Positions 17,824 to 26,417 of a stretch of 45,601 nucleotides of DNA are shown one piece after another; positions within the stretch are counted from its first letter, which is position 1; each line of letters begins with the position of its first letter. Origin of the DNA: Lachnospiraceae bacterium (GTDB taxonomy: Bacteria > Bacillota > Clostridia > Lachnospirales > Lachnospiraceae); NCBI GenBank assembly GCA_016284315.1, contig JAEEOO010000039.1:1-45601 (forward strand). The letters are read 5' to 3'. The position numbers and the translations under genes are program-made. The notes beneath the pieces were generated by a model that made no database searches, was not told where the DNA came from, and worked only from the letters and a program-made list of their open reading frames with translations.

Positions 17824-18624
17824 ATGAGATTTTGTGCTTTTGCCAGCGGAAGCAGCGGTAACTGCACCTACGCAGGTTCCGACAGTACACATATCCTTGT
17901 GGATGTGGGAATGAGTGGTAAGCGTGTGGAAGCGGCTCTAGAGACGGCAGATATAAGCGGGAGGGATTTACGAGGAATACTGATCACTCATGAGCATTCC
18001 GATCACATATGTGGTCTCGGAGTTATCTCCAGAAAGTATCAGATTCCTATTTACGCCACGGAGAAGACTATTGAGGCCATTAAGAAAGATAAGTCCGTGG
18101 GAAATATTGATGAAGATTTATTCAATGTTATCAAAGCAGATAACAAGTTTATGCTGGGAGACCTTACCATCAATCCTATGAAGATCTCTCATGACGCCGC
18201 AGATCCGGTTGGTTACAGGATTTCCTACGGCAACAAGAAAGTGGCGGTTTGTACCGACCTTGGCAAGTATGATGAGTATACGGTAGAGGCTTTAAAAGGT
18301 CTTGATGCTGTTTTACTTGAAGCTAATCATGATGTAAAAATGCTTCAGCTTGGACCCTATCCCTATCCTTTGAAACAGAGGATCTTAAGTGACAGGGGGC
18401 ATCTTTCAAACGAACTCAGCGGACAGCTTTTATCAAGGATCCTTCATGATGATATGAAGTATGTTTATCTCGGGCATTTGTCCAAGGAAAACAATATACC
18501 GGAACTTGCTTATGAAGCTGTAAGAACGGAAGTTACTTTAAGCCCTGTAAACAATTACAAGGGGGATGACTTCTGTATCAGAGTCGCGAAGAGGAGTGAG
18601 CCCTCTGAGCTCATAGCCATTTAA
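17824..18624 (+). CDS. walJ: WalJ/YycJ-type metallo-beta-lactamase-fold hydrolase
   Basis: This 266-residue cytoplasmic hydrolase has the metal-binding motif with His56, His58, Asp60 and His61 in LITHEHSDHICGLG, and further His residues in KISHDAADPVGYR and YLGHLSKENN. The N-terminus RFCAFASGSSGNC is typical of the YycJ/WalJ group, whose members have been linked to DNA processing and to the WalRK region in Bacilli. It starts 3 bases after the stop of the FtsA-like gene, so it is probably in the polA-coaE operon. No walRK genes are near. The family is clear, the substrate is not. Confidence 0.82.
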   Translation: MRFCAFASGSSGNCTYAGSDSTHILVDVGMSGKRVEAALETADISGRDLRGILITHEHSDHICGLGVISRKYQIPIYATEKTIEAIKKDKSVGNIDEDLFNVIKADNKFMLGDLTINPMKISHDAADPVGYRISYGNKKVAVCTDLGKYDEYTVEALKGLDAVLLEANHDVKMLQLGPYPYPLKQRILSDRGHLSNELSGQLLSRILHDDMKYVYLGHLSKENNIPELAYEAVRTEVTLSPVNNYKGDDFCIRVAKRSEPSELIAI

Positions 18625-18654
18625 TTTTGTAATCTTTTTTTCACGGAGGAGCAT

Positions 18655-18927
18655 ATGAAAAAAATAATTATTACTGTAGTTGGTAAAGATACCGTGGGAA
18701 TCATTGCAAAGGTTTGTACCTATCTTGCCGAGAATTCCATCAACATTCTGGACATTTCCCAGACCATCGTATCAGGGTACTTTAACATGATGATGATCGC
18801 TGACATGGGGAAAGCAGGCAAGGAATTCGGAGAAGTCTGTGATGACCTGAACAAGATTGGTGAGAACATCGGTGTTTCAGTTAAATGTCAGAAGGAAGAA
18901 ATTTTTGACTCAATGCATCGAATCTAA
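18655..18927 (+). CDS. ACT-domain protein (UPF0237)
   Basis: This 90-residue protein is one ACT domain: IIITVVGKDTVGIIAKVCTYL gives the first strand and ligand loop, followed by NILDISQTIV and FNMMMIADM. ACT domains bind small molecules, often amino acids, and regulate partner proteins. GGAGG lies 5 bases before the ATG. The UPF0210 gene begins 19 bases after it; the two families are commonly neighbours in Firmicutes, which suggests that this protein senses a ligand for its neighbour. Confidence 0.9.
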   Translation: MKKIIITVVGKDTVGIIAKVCTYLAENSINILDISQTIVSGYFNMMMIADMGKAGKEFGEVCDDLNKIGENIGVSVKCQKEEIFDSMHRI

Positions 18928-18946
18928 GTATAGGAGCCTTGATTAA

Positions 18947-20311
18947 ATGATTAACCAGTTTGAAGTAATTGAAACCAATAAAATGGTTGAAGAATACAAT
19001 CTTGATGTAAGAACCATAACCATGGGTATCAGCCTTCTGGATTGTATCGATTCCGATTTGGATAAATGTTGTAAGAAGATCCACGACAAGATTTATGAAT
19101 CTGCAAAGGATCTTGTCACTACAGGTGAAAAAATAGCAAAGGAATACGGAGTTCCCATCGTAAACAAGAGAATTTCCGTTACACCCATTGCTCTGGTAGG
19201 CGGCGCATGCTGTAAAACTCCCGATGATTTCGTTAAGATCGCACAGACTCTTGACGGAGTCGCTAAGGAAGTCGGTGTTAACTTCCTCGGCGGATATTCC
19301 GCCCTTGTAAGTAAGGGAACCACCCCTGCGGATGAGCTCCTTATGAGATCCATCCCCAAGGCTCTTGCTACAACAGAGTTTGTCTGCAGTTCGGTAAACC
19401 TTGGCTCTACAAAGACCGGCATTAACATGGATGCGGTACGTCTTATGGGTGAGATCATCAAAGAGACTGCAGAACTCACCAAGGATAAGGATTCCCTTGG
19501 CTGTGCAAAGCTTGTTGTATTTTGTAATGCACCCGATGATAACCCCTTTATGGCGGGAGCCTTCCACGGTGTAACCGAAGCAGACAGAATAATCAATGTC
19601 GGTGTCAGCGGCCCCGGTGTTGTTAAGAAGGCTCTTGAAGCTGTAAGAGGTGAGAGCTTTGAAGTTCTCTGTGAGACCATTAAGAAGACTGCATTCAAGG
19701 TAACCAGAGTTGGTCAGCTCGTTGCAAAGGAAGCATCACAAATGCTTGGTGTTCCTTTCGGAATCGTAGATCTATCTCTTGCACCCACACCTGCCATTGG
19801 TGATTCCGTTGCAGATATCCTTTGCGAAATCGGACTTGAGTATGCCGGTGCTCCCGGAACTACTGCAGCTCTTGCTCTTTTAAATGATCAGGTTAAGAAG
19901 GGCGGTGTAATGGCTTCTTCTTATGTGGGCGGACTAAGCGGCGCATTCATTCCTGTCAGTGAAGACCAGGGAATGATCAATGCTGTAACTGCCGGAGCGC
20001 TTACTCTTGAAAAACTTGAGGCTATGACCTGTGTTTGTTCCGTAGGTCTTGATATGATCGCAATCCCCGGGGATACCAAGGCAACCACTATTTCCGGAAT
20101 CATAGCTGACGAACTTGCAATAGGTATGATCAACCAGAAGACTACCGCAGTTCGTCTTATCCCTGTTGTAGGTAAGGGAGTGGGAGAGACTGTTGAGTTT
20201 GGCGGACTTTTAGGTTATGCGCCTATCATGCCTGTTAACAGCTTCTCATGTGATGCATTTGTTAACAGAACAGGTCGTATCCCTGCACCTATTCACTCAT
20301 TTAAGAACTAA
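18947..20311 (+). CDS. UPF0210 / DUF711 family protein
   Basis: The 454-residue protein matches the UPF0210 family: [13 protein letters not shown] near the start, [31 protein letters not shown] and a C-terminal region rich in Gly with VIPGDT-like and [19 protein letters not shown] segments. The family has a pyruvate formate-lyase-like barrel in some annotations, but no reaction has been established that I know of. It follows the ACT-domain gene closely and ends in a terminator shared with tmcAL. Confidence 0.88.
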   Translation: MINQFEVIETNKMVEEYNLDVRTITMGISLLDCIDSDLDKCCKKIHDKIYESAKDLVTTGEKIAKEYGVPIVNKRISVTPIALVGGACCKTPDDFVKIAQTLDGVAKEVGVNFLGGYSALVSKGTTPADELLMRSIPKALATTEFVCSSVNLGSTKTGINMDAVRLMGEIIKETAELTKDKDSLGCAKLVVFCNAPDDNPFMAGAFHGVTEADRIINVGVSGPGVVKKALEAVRGESFEVLCETIKKTAFKVTRVGQLVAKEASQMLGVPFGIVDLSLAPTPAIGDSVADILCEIGLEYAGAPGTTAALALLNDQVKKGGVMASSYVGGLSGAFIPVSEDQGMINAVTAGALTLEKLEAMTCVCSVGLDMIAIPGDTKATTISGIIADELAIGMINQKTTAVRLIPVVGKGVGETVEFGGLLGYAPIMPVNSFSCDAFVNRTGRIPAPIHSFKN

Positions 20312-20332
20312 CGAGATTTGATCAAAATTATT

Positions 20333-20374
20333 AAAGGTGTGAACCCACGTATCTGATGGGCTCACACCTTTTTG
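20333..20374. terminator. Bidirectional terminator between UPF0210 gene and tmcAL
   Basis: AAGGTGTGAACCCA and TGGGCTCACACCTT form a long stem (one mismatch/wobble) with a T-run on the + strand side and an AT-rich tract on the other. It lies between two convergent genes. Confidence 0.82.
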
Positions 20375-20383
20375 ATTTGGCAA

Positions 20384-21619
20384 TTATTTTATGATAACCA
20401 ATGGTGTTGAAAATTCATTTTTTGCAGGAGTGTTGTTCTTTATCGCCCTTGCTGAATAGTAGATCTCATTAGCTTTGATCTCGTTTCTGAACATCTTGTA
20501 AGGCTCTGAATAAAGAATTCCGGAAGCATCAGCAAGCTTTGTTATAATGGGAATCTTAGAATGCTGCTTTATTTCGGAAAGAAGAGGCTCCGCGTCTTTT
20601 CTGAAGCCAAGGATCCTTACATAGGGGATAAAGTCTATGAGCTTATAGCATTCAAGATCTCGCTGGGTAATATCAAGGAGAATATGAAGCAGACATCTTG
20701 ATATTCTTGTATAGGTTCTGTCACGGCTCTTGACTTCTTCAATGAAGTTCTTGAAGGAAGTAAAGCTTCCCAGTTTATTTGAGATCCTGTCAGAGAGGGC
20801 GGTACTTACATCAAAATAAGATGTATAACCGATGTTTTTCTCCTGAAGAAGTTTGTAGTAAAGCATCTGGGAGAAATCATCAAGGTCCATGATATTTTTA
20901 TTTTCAATCTCATCGAACAGATCGTTGAACGCAGACTCCGGCATTGAATTAGAAAAGTCTGTTTCAAGGGTAATGGCTTCTCTGATAGCCTGAGCAGAAG
21001 CGGTCTCAGCGTTATCTGCCATATAGCGGTCATGATAATTTGAACCCTGTCTTTTGATCGTAAAAGGAGTTATTACTGAATGTCTTCTTGCGATGGCTTT
21101 TATGTATTCAATACCAAGAATATTATTGGGAGATTCCAGGACTCTTGCCGCGTCGTAAAGAGAGGTTTCGTACTGGATAAGGGCGTTATTCCTTGCAAGA
21201 GGATAAGTGTAGCCTTCTCTGAGATAACGCTGCATGTACTCTGAAAATTCCGGTGGTTCTTCAAGGAGAATAGAAGCAATGTGCTGCAGTGTTTCAATAT
21301 CTCCGCATTCACTACCGAAAGACAGATAGTTAACAACGCCAAGCTTATCAAGAAGAGCTACGGCGCCACCGGCAAAATACTCCGCACTGGCAGTTGAATA
21401 GCAGGTGGGGAGCTCAAGAACGAGATCGGCACCGTTTTCCAAAGCCATTTTCGTGCGCACATATTTATCAACAACGGCGGGAGCGCCTCGTTGAACATAG
21501 TTACCGCTCATGGCGATGACGGTATAGTCTGCTCCTGTGATCTTTTTGGACTGCTCAATATGCGCTTTATGGCCATTGTGAAAAGGGTTGTATTCCCCGA
21601 CTATTCCGTTAACTATCAT
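20384..21619 (-). CDS. tmcAL: tRNA(Met) cytidine acetate ligase (YlbM family)
   Basis: TmcAL activates acetate with ATP and acetylates the wobble cytidine of elongator tRNA-Met to ac4C34. The 411-residue protein opens with the nucleotidyltransferase motif VGEYNPFHNGHKAHIEQS and continues with VIAMSGNYVQRGAPAVVDK, both hallmarks of the family. On the - strand GGAGAT precedes the ATG by 6 bases. It is divergent from pta-ackA, the acetate-forming pathway; sharing acetate as a metabolite may explain this common clostridial arrangement. Confidence 0.92.
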   Translation of the reverse strand: MIVNGIVGEYNPFHNGHKAHIEQSKKITGADYTVIAMSGNYVQRGAPAVVDKYVRTKMALENGADLVLELPTCYSTASAEYFAGGAVALLDKLGVVNYLSFGSECGDIETLQHIASILLEEPPEFSEYMQRYLREGYTYPLARNNALIQYETSLYDAARVLESPNNILGIEYIKAIARRHSVITPFTIKRQGSNYHDRYMADNAETASAQAIREAITLETDFSNSMPESAFNDLFDEIENKNIMDLDDFSQMLYYKLLQEKNIGYTSYFDVSTALSDRISNKLGSFTSFKNFIEEVKSRDRTYTRISRCLLHILLDITQRDLECYKLIDFIPYVRILGFRKDAEPLLSEIKQHSKIPIITKLADASGILYSEPYKMFRNEIKANEIYYSARAIKNNTPAKNEFSTPLVIIK

Positions 21620-21722
21620 GATTTATCTCCAAAAAAAATAACTGATAAGGTATTGAGAAAACAGTGAATTATTTGTGAGATTTTTTTCTTAAAAGTCATG
21701 TAAATTTCCTGACATTTTTAAT

Positions 21723-21752
21723 ATAATATAAAAACAGACGAAATAAAAGCAA
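21723..21752 (-). promoter_or_regulatory. Possible promoter of tmcAL
   Basis: On the - strand TTGCTT (21747-21752) is followed after 16 bases by TATATT or after 18 bases by TATTAT. The region is very AT-rich, so the call is weak. Confidence 0.4.
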
Positions 21753-21790
21753 ATAATAAAATGTAAGGGCTTTCATTTTGAAATAGACTG

Positions 21791-21799
21791 TGATATTAT
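21791..21799 (+). promoter_or_regulatory. Possible extended -10 element for pta-ackA
   Basis: TGATATTAT has the TG extension and a near-consensus -10, ~80 bases before the pta start. No clear -35 is seen. Confidence 0.35.
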
Positions 21800-21878
21800 A
21801 GAAGCAACTTACGTGTTTAGCTTAATTCTGAAATTGTAAAATAATCTATTCACCAAACAGTATAAGAGAGGTATTAAA

Positions 21879-22880
21879 ATGGCTTTTATTGATGGAATTA
21901 AAGAAAAAGCAAAATTAGACAAGAAGACTATCGTTCTTCCCGAGTCAAATGATAAGAGAACTCTTATCGCAGCATCAGAAATCTTAAGAGAGGGTATCGC
22001 CAACATCATCATGATCGGTAACAAAGATAAGATCATGGACGGTGCTACATGGCTTGAGATCGAACTTGACGGTATTACCATCATCGACCCCAACGATACT
22101 CCCAAACTTGACGAGTATGTAGAGCTTCTTTATGAGTGCAGAAAAGCTAAGGGAATGACTCCCGAGAAAGCAAGAGAGATCCTTCTTGCAGATTGGCTTA
22201 CCTTCGGAATCATGATGGTTAAGAACAATGATGCAGACGGAATGGTTGCAGGTGCTTGCCACTCAACAGCTGATACCCTTCGTCCCGCACTTCAGATCCT
22301 TAAGACTGCACCCGGCGTTAAACTTGTTTCAGCATTCTTCATCGTTGATACCATCATGAAAGATATGGGCGAGAACGGTGCATTCCTTTTCGCTGACTGC
22401 GGACTTAATCAGGATCCTACCGCAGAAGAGCTTGCAGTTATCGCAGATTCTTCAGCAAGATCATTCAAGCAGCTTGTAGGCCCCAGACCTCAGATCGCTA
22501 TGCTCAGCCACTCAACTATGGGTTCAGCTAAGCATCCCCTTGTTACCAAGATGGTAGAAGCTACCCGCATCGCAAAGGAAGAGTATCCTCATCTTTGCAT
22601 CGACGGTGAGCTCCAGCTCGATGCAGCTCTTGTTCCTCATGTAGCAAAGACCAAGGCTCCCGGAAGCCCTGTTGCAGGACATGCAAACGTTCTTATCTTC
22701 CCTAACCTCGATGCAGGTAACATCGGTTATAAGCTTGTTCAGAGACTTGGCAACGCAGAAGCTTACGGCCCCATGCTCCAGGGAATCGCAAAACCTGTAA
22801 ACGACCTTTCCCGCGGATGCTCCTGGCAGGATATCGTCGGCGTCGTAGCCCTCACCGCTGTCCAGGCTCAGCTCGTATAA
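21879..22880 (+). CDS. pta: Phosphate acetyltransferase
   Basis: Pta converts acetyl-CoA and phosphate to acetyl phosphate in the acetate-forming, ATP-yielding branch of fermentation. The 333-residue protein has the compact family length, with KTIVLPESNDKRTLIAAS near the N-terminus, DADGMVAGACHSTADTLRPALQ, and C-terminal GELQLDAALVP and NVLIFPNLDAGNIGYKL. AGAGAGG lies 9 bases upstream of the ATG. ackA follows after 17 bases, giving the classic two-gene operon. Confidence 0.96.
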   Translation: MAFIDGIKEKAKLDKKTIVLPESNDKRTLIAASEILREGIANIIMIGNKDKIMDGATWLEIELDGITIIDPNDTPKLDEYVELLYECRKAKGMTPEKAREILLADWLTFGIMMVKNNDADGMVAGACHSTADTLRPALQILKTAPGVKLVSAFFIVDTIMKDMGENGAFLFADCGLNQDPTAEELAVIADSSARSFKQLVGPRPQIAMLSHSTMGSAKHPLVTKMVEATRIAKEEYPHLCIDGELQLDAALVPHVAKTKAPGSPVAGHANVLIFPNLDAGNIGYKLVQRLGNAEAYGPMLQGIAKPVNDLSRGCSWQDIVGVVALTAVQAQLV

Positions 22881-22897
22881 TTTAAAGGAGATATGAA

Positions 22898-24094
22898 ATG
22901 AATATTTTAGTTATTAACTGTGGATCTTCATCTTTAAAATATCAGCTTATAAATTCCGACACCGAGCAGTGGATAGCTAAAGGTCTCTGCGAAAGAATCG
23001 GCATCGACGGAAGTCAGATCGTATACCAGAAAGCAGGCGGAGACAAGGAAGTAACTGTTTCTCCCATGCCCGATCACACCGAGGCCATCAGACTTGTTCT
23101 TGAGGCTCTTACAAACGAAAAATCAGGCGCCATCAAGTCTCTTTCAGAGATCGATGCAGTAGGCCACAGAGTAGTTCACGGAGGAGAGAAGTTCGCAGCA
23201 AGTACTGTGATCACTCCCGAAGTATTAAAGGCTATCGAAGAGTGTAACGATCTTGCACCTCTTCACAATCCCGCTAACCTTATCGGAATTGATGCATGCG
23301 CAAAGCTTATGCCCGGTGTTCCCATGGTTGCTGTATTTGATACTGCATTCCATCAGACAATGCCCCAGAAGGCTTATATGTATGGTCTTCCCTATTCATA
23401 TTATGAGAAATACAAGATCCGTCGTTACGGCTTCCATGGTACCAGCCATTCATTCGTTTCAAAGAAGATGGCAGAGGACATGGGCAAGAAAGTAGAGGAT
23501 CTTAAGCTTATCATCTGTCACCTTGGAAACGGTGCTTCAGTTTCAGCAGTTAACGGAGGCAAGTGCGTAGATACTTCAATGGGCCTTACTCCTCTTGAAG
23601 GTCTTATCATGGGAACCAGAAGTGGTGACCTTGATCCCGCGATCCTTGAGTTCATCGCTCACAAGGAGAACAAGTCAATTGATGAAGTTATGACCCTTCT
23701 TAACAAGAAGTCCGGTGTTTACGGTCTTTCAGGAGATCTTTCCTCAGACTTCAGAGATCTTGAGGATGCTTACAACAAGGGCAATGAAAAGGCTATCGTT
23801 GCTGTAGATACCTTCTCATACAGAGTAGCGAAGTATGTTGGTGCTTATACCGCAGCTATGAACGGTGTTGACGGTATCGCATTTACTGCAGGTGTTGGAG
23901 AGAACTGCGGACTTGTCAGAAAACAGGTTTGTGAGTATCTTGGATACCTCGGCGTTAAGATTGACGATGCTGCAAACTCAAAGCGCGGAGAAGATACCGT
24001 TATTTCTACTCCCGATAGTAAGGTAACTGTAATGTTCATCCCTACCAATGAGGAACTTGCAATCGCAAGAGAGACCCTTGCACTTATAAAATAA
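22898..24094 (+). CDS. ackA: Acetate kinase
   Basis: AckA transfers phosphate from acetyl phosphate to ADP, making ATP and acetate. The 398-residue protein begins [17 protein letters not shown] and holds [33 protein letters not shown] and the nucleotide-binding HLGNGAS and GVGENCG segments of the ASKHA fold. AAAGGAG lies about 7 bases before the ATG. It ends with a strong terminator, closing the pta-ackA unit. Confidence 0.97.
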   Translation: MNILVINCGSSSLKYQLINSDTEQWIAKGLCERIGIDGSQIVYQKAGGDKEVTVSPMPDHTEAIRLVLEALTNEKSGAIKSLSEIDAVGHRVVHGGEKFAASTVITPEVLKAIEECNDLAPLHNPANLIGIDACAKLMPGVPMVAVFDTAFHQTMPQKAYMYGLPYSYYEKYKIRRYGFHGTSHSFVSKKMAEDMGKKVEDLKLIICHLGNGASVSAVNGGKCVDTSMGLTPLEGLIMGTRSGDLDPAILEFIAHKENKSIDEVMTLLNKKSGVYGLSGDLSSDFRDLEDAYNKGNEKAIVAVDTFSYRVAKYVGAYTAAMNGVDGIAFTAGVGENCGLVRKQVCEYLGYLGVKIDDAANSKRGEDTVISTPDSKVTVMFIPTNEELAIARETLALIK

Positions 24095-24106
24095 TAGATT
24101 TTAATG

Positions 24107-24140
24107 TACTCCCCGAGTAATATCTCGGGGAGTATTTTTT
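24107..24140 (+). terminator. Rho-independent terminator after ackA
   Basis: TACTCCCCGAG and CTCGGGGAGTA form a GC-rich 11-bp stem with loop TAATAT and are followed by TTTTTT. Confidence 0.92.
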
Positions 24141-24184
24141 ATTAAAGAAGAATATTTTTTCTATATTTGAATAACTTGTTTTCA

Positions 24185-24213
24185 GTGACTTTTTCCTTGT
24201 TATGTAGTATTAT
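24185..24213 (+). promoter_or_regulatory. Possible promoter of the HD-GYP/hybrid kinase operon
   Basis: GTGACT at 24185-24190 and TATTAT at 24208-24213 are 17 bases apart, ~55 bases before the first gene. Overlapping TATAAA gives an alternative -10. Confidence 0.35.
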
Positions 24214-24267
24214 AAAATATATGTTTTTGAATTACCGGATCTTGATGCACTACCAATGGAGGTGCCA

Positions 24268-26403
24268 ATGAAAGGCATTCAGAATACTAATCATATAAGA
24301 AAGCAGAATCTTTTCGCTCTTTTGATCTGTATCGCGGGCATTGCTTTCAACTTGCTTCTTGGTACAGTTGTTTCCAAATTCAATCTGCCCATTTATCTTG
24401 ATACTGTTGGAACAGTAGCAGTAGCTGCCATGGGCGGTTATCTCCCCGGTGTTATCGTCGGATTTACCACTTATATCATTAAAAGCATAAATTACCCGGA
24501 GGCGCTTAACTATGGCGTTGTCAGTTCTCTCGTTGCGGTTATCGCCGCTTATTTCGGTCGTCATGGTTGGTTTAAAAAAATTCACAGGATCGTTTTGTCT
24601 ATTTTGATCCTGTCTCTTATCTGCACCGGCATCGGAACTCTTATCCCTTGGTTACAGGCAGATGCAACATATGAGAGCGGATCATTGACCGATCTTTTAA
24701 TTAATACAGGTTTCTTCCATCCAATTGTTGCTTATTTCTTAGCTACATTAGCATATGACCTGGTTGATAAGACGATTACTGTTATTTTTGCAATTATTAT
24801 TCTTAGATTAGTTCCACAGAAGTTCTATGATCATGTCAGCTTCAAGGGATGGGTCCAGAAACCTATTTCTGATGAGGATCTATTCAGAGATAGATCACGT
24901 ATACGTGTTATGTCTCTTAGGACGAAGATCCTTCTCGGACTTGGCACATCATTAACCATTGTTGCAGCTGTTGCAATGGGAATAGGTGCCATTGTTTATA
25001 CAAGAACCAATACGTCCAATCACAGAAAAACAGCGATCACAACAGCGCAGATTGCTTCAAGAGTTCTTGATGGTAATAGTTTTGATGATTATATAGAAAA
25101 AGAAGGTAAAACCATAGATTATGTAAGAAAAAAGGTTTTACTGCAACAGATATTGGAGAGTACTCCCGACATATCATATCTTTATGTTATAGGTATGGAT
25201 GATGAAGGACTGTTTTATATATTTGATACCGATGGCGATGAAGATCATCCGGCAGAAACCATTGGAAACAGAGTGCACTTTGATGAGGAATTTGATTATC
25301 TGGTACAGGATCTTATGGCAGGAAAAGTTGTAGAACCGGCCATCACTGATGACGAAGAATATGGTCGGCTTCTTACTTCATATTGTCCTATTTACGATAA
25401 TGACAGACATTGCGTCGGATATGCGGCGGCAGATGTTGATCTTGATCATGTAGTTACCATGGAGAGAAGTCTTTATGTACAGATGATCTCTGTCTTCTTG
25501 GGATTCTTTATACTCCTTAGCGTATTTATCATTTGGCTTGTACGATACCAGATCATTTATCCCATCAACGCCATAACTGAATGTGTTGATAAGTTTGGCA
25601 GGACCAAGGACACTCAGGAAGAATATGATAAGGATGTAGTAAATATCCGTGGTCTTGAAGTTTATACCGGAGATGAGATTGAGAAACTATACAATTCACT
25701 CTGCCGTATGACTTTAAGCCAGGCAGAGCAGATGCGAAGCATAAGAAGATTATCGGAATCCACCGAAAAGATGCAGGATGGTATGATCATTACCATGGCG
25801 AACATGGTGGAGAACCGTGACTCTGATACAGGCGCTCATATTCAGAAGACTTCGGCTTATGTAAAGATCATTGTTGATGGTCTTATGAAAAAGGGGTATT
25901 ACGCTGAGAAGATCAATCCTAAATTTATATCCGATGTAGTCAGATCCGCACCTCTTCATGATGTTGGTAAGATAAACATACCCGATAGTGTATTAAATAA
26001 GCCGGATAAGCTCACGGAAGAAGAGTTTGCGATCATGAAGACTCATACAACTATGGGTAAGCTTATTATCGAAGATGCCATCAGCACGGTAGAAGGCGAG
26101 AACTATTTAAAAGAAGCCAGAAATATGGCTGCTTATCATCATGAAAGATGGGACGGAAAAGGTTATCCCGAAGGTCTTCACGGTGAAGTTATCCCGCTTT
26201 CCGCACGTATCATGGCGGTTGCGGATGTTTTTGATGCACTTACTTCGCCGAGAATATATAAACCCGCTTATCCTATTGAGGAGGCTTTAATTGCAATTAA
26301 AGAGGGAGCGGGAACTCAGTTTGATCCTAAGATAGTAGAGGCCTTTTTGGATTCTGTTCCTGAGATAAGAGTTATCATGAGGAAATATAATAGAGTAATT
26401 TAA
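24268..26403 (+). CDS. Membrane sensor with HD-GYP cyclic-di-GMP phosphodiesterase domain
   Basis: This 711-residue protein has, in order, a multi-pass N-terminal region of about 180 residues resembling ECF-transporter S components (LPIYLDTVGTVAVAAMGGYL), a membrane segment at about 216-245, a ~150-residue extracellular region with PDISYLYVIGMDDEG like Cache sensors, a second segment near 400-424, a HAMP-like linker, and a complete HD-GYP domain. The HD-GYP ligands are present: AHIQKTS, His564-Asp565 in PLHDVGK, KTHTTMG, His624-His625, and GYP at 632-634, plus VADVFDALTS. It should hydrolyse cyclic di-GMP. ATG 24268 is chosen because GGAGG precedes it by 5 bases; the ATG 12 bases earlier overlaps that site. 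It is first in a three-gene operon. Confidence 0.88.
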   Translation: MKGIQNTNHIRKQNLFALLICIAGIAFNLLLGTVVSKFNLPIYLDTVGTVAVAAMGGYLPGVIVGFTTYIIKSINYPEALNYGVVSSLVAVIAAYFGRHGWFKKIHRIVLSILILSLICTGIGTLIPWLQADATYESGSLTDLLINTGFFHPIVAYFLATLAYDLVDKTITVIFAIIILRLVPQKFYDHVSFKGWVQKPISDEDLFRDRSRIRVMSLRTKILLGLGTSLTIVAAVAMGIGAIVYTRTNTSNHRKTAITTAQIASRVLDGNSFDDYIEKEGKTIDYVRKKVLLQQILESTPDISYLYVIGMDDEGLFYIFDTDGDEDHPAETIGNRVHFDEEFDYLVQDLMAGKVVEPAITDDEEYGRLLTSYCPIYDNDRHCVGYAAADVDLDHVVTMERSLYVQMISVFLGFFILLSVFIIWLVRYQIIYPINAITECVDKFGRTKDTQEEYDKDVVNIRGLEVYTGDEIEKLYNSLCRMTLSQAEQMRSIRRLSESTEKMQDGMIITMANMVENRDSDTGAHIQKTSAYVKIIVDGLMKKGYYAEKINPKFISDVVRSAPLHDVGKINIPDSVLNKPDKLTEEEFAIMKTHTTMGKLIIEDAISTVEGENYLKEARNMAAYHHERWDGKGYPEGLHGEVIPLSARIMAVADVFDALTSPRIYKPAYPIEEALIAIKEGAGTQFDPKIVEAFLDSVPEIRVIMRKYNRVI

Positions 26404-26417
26404 CGGAGGTTGCTGTT

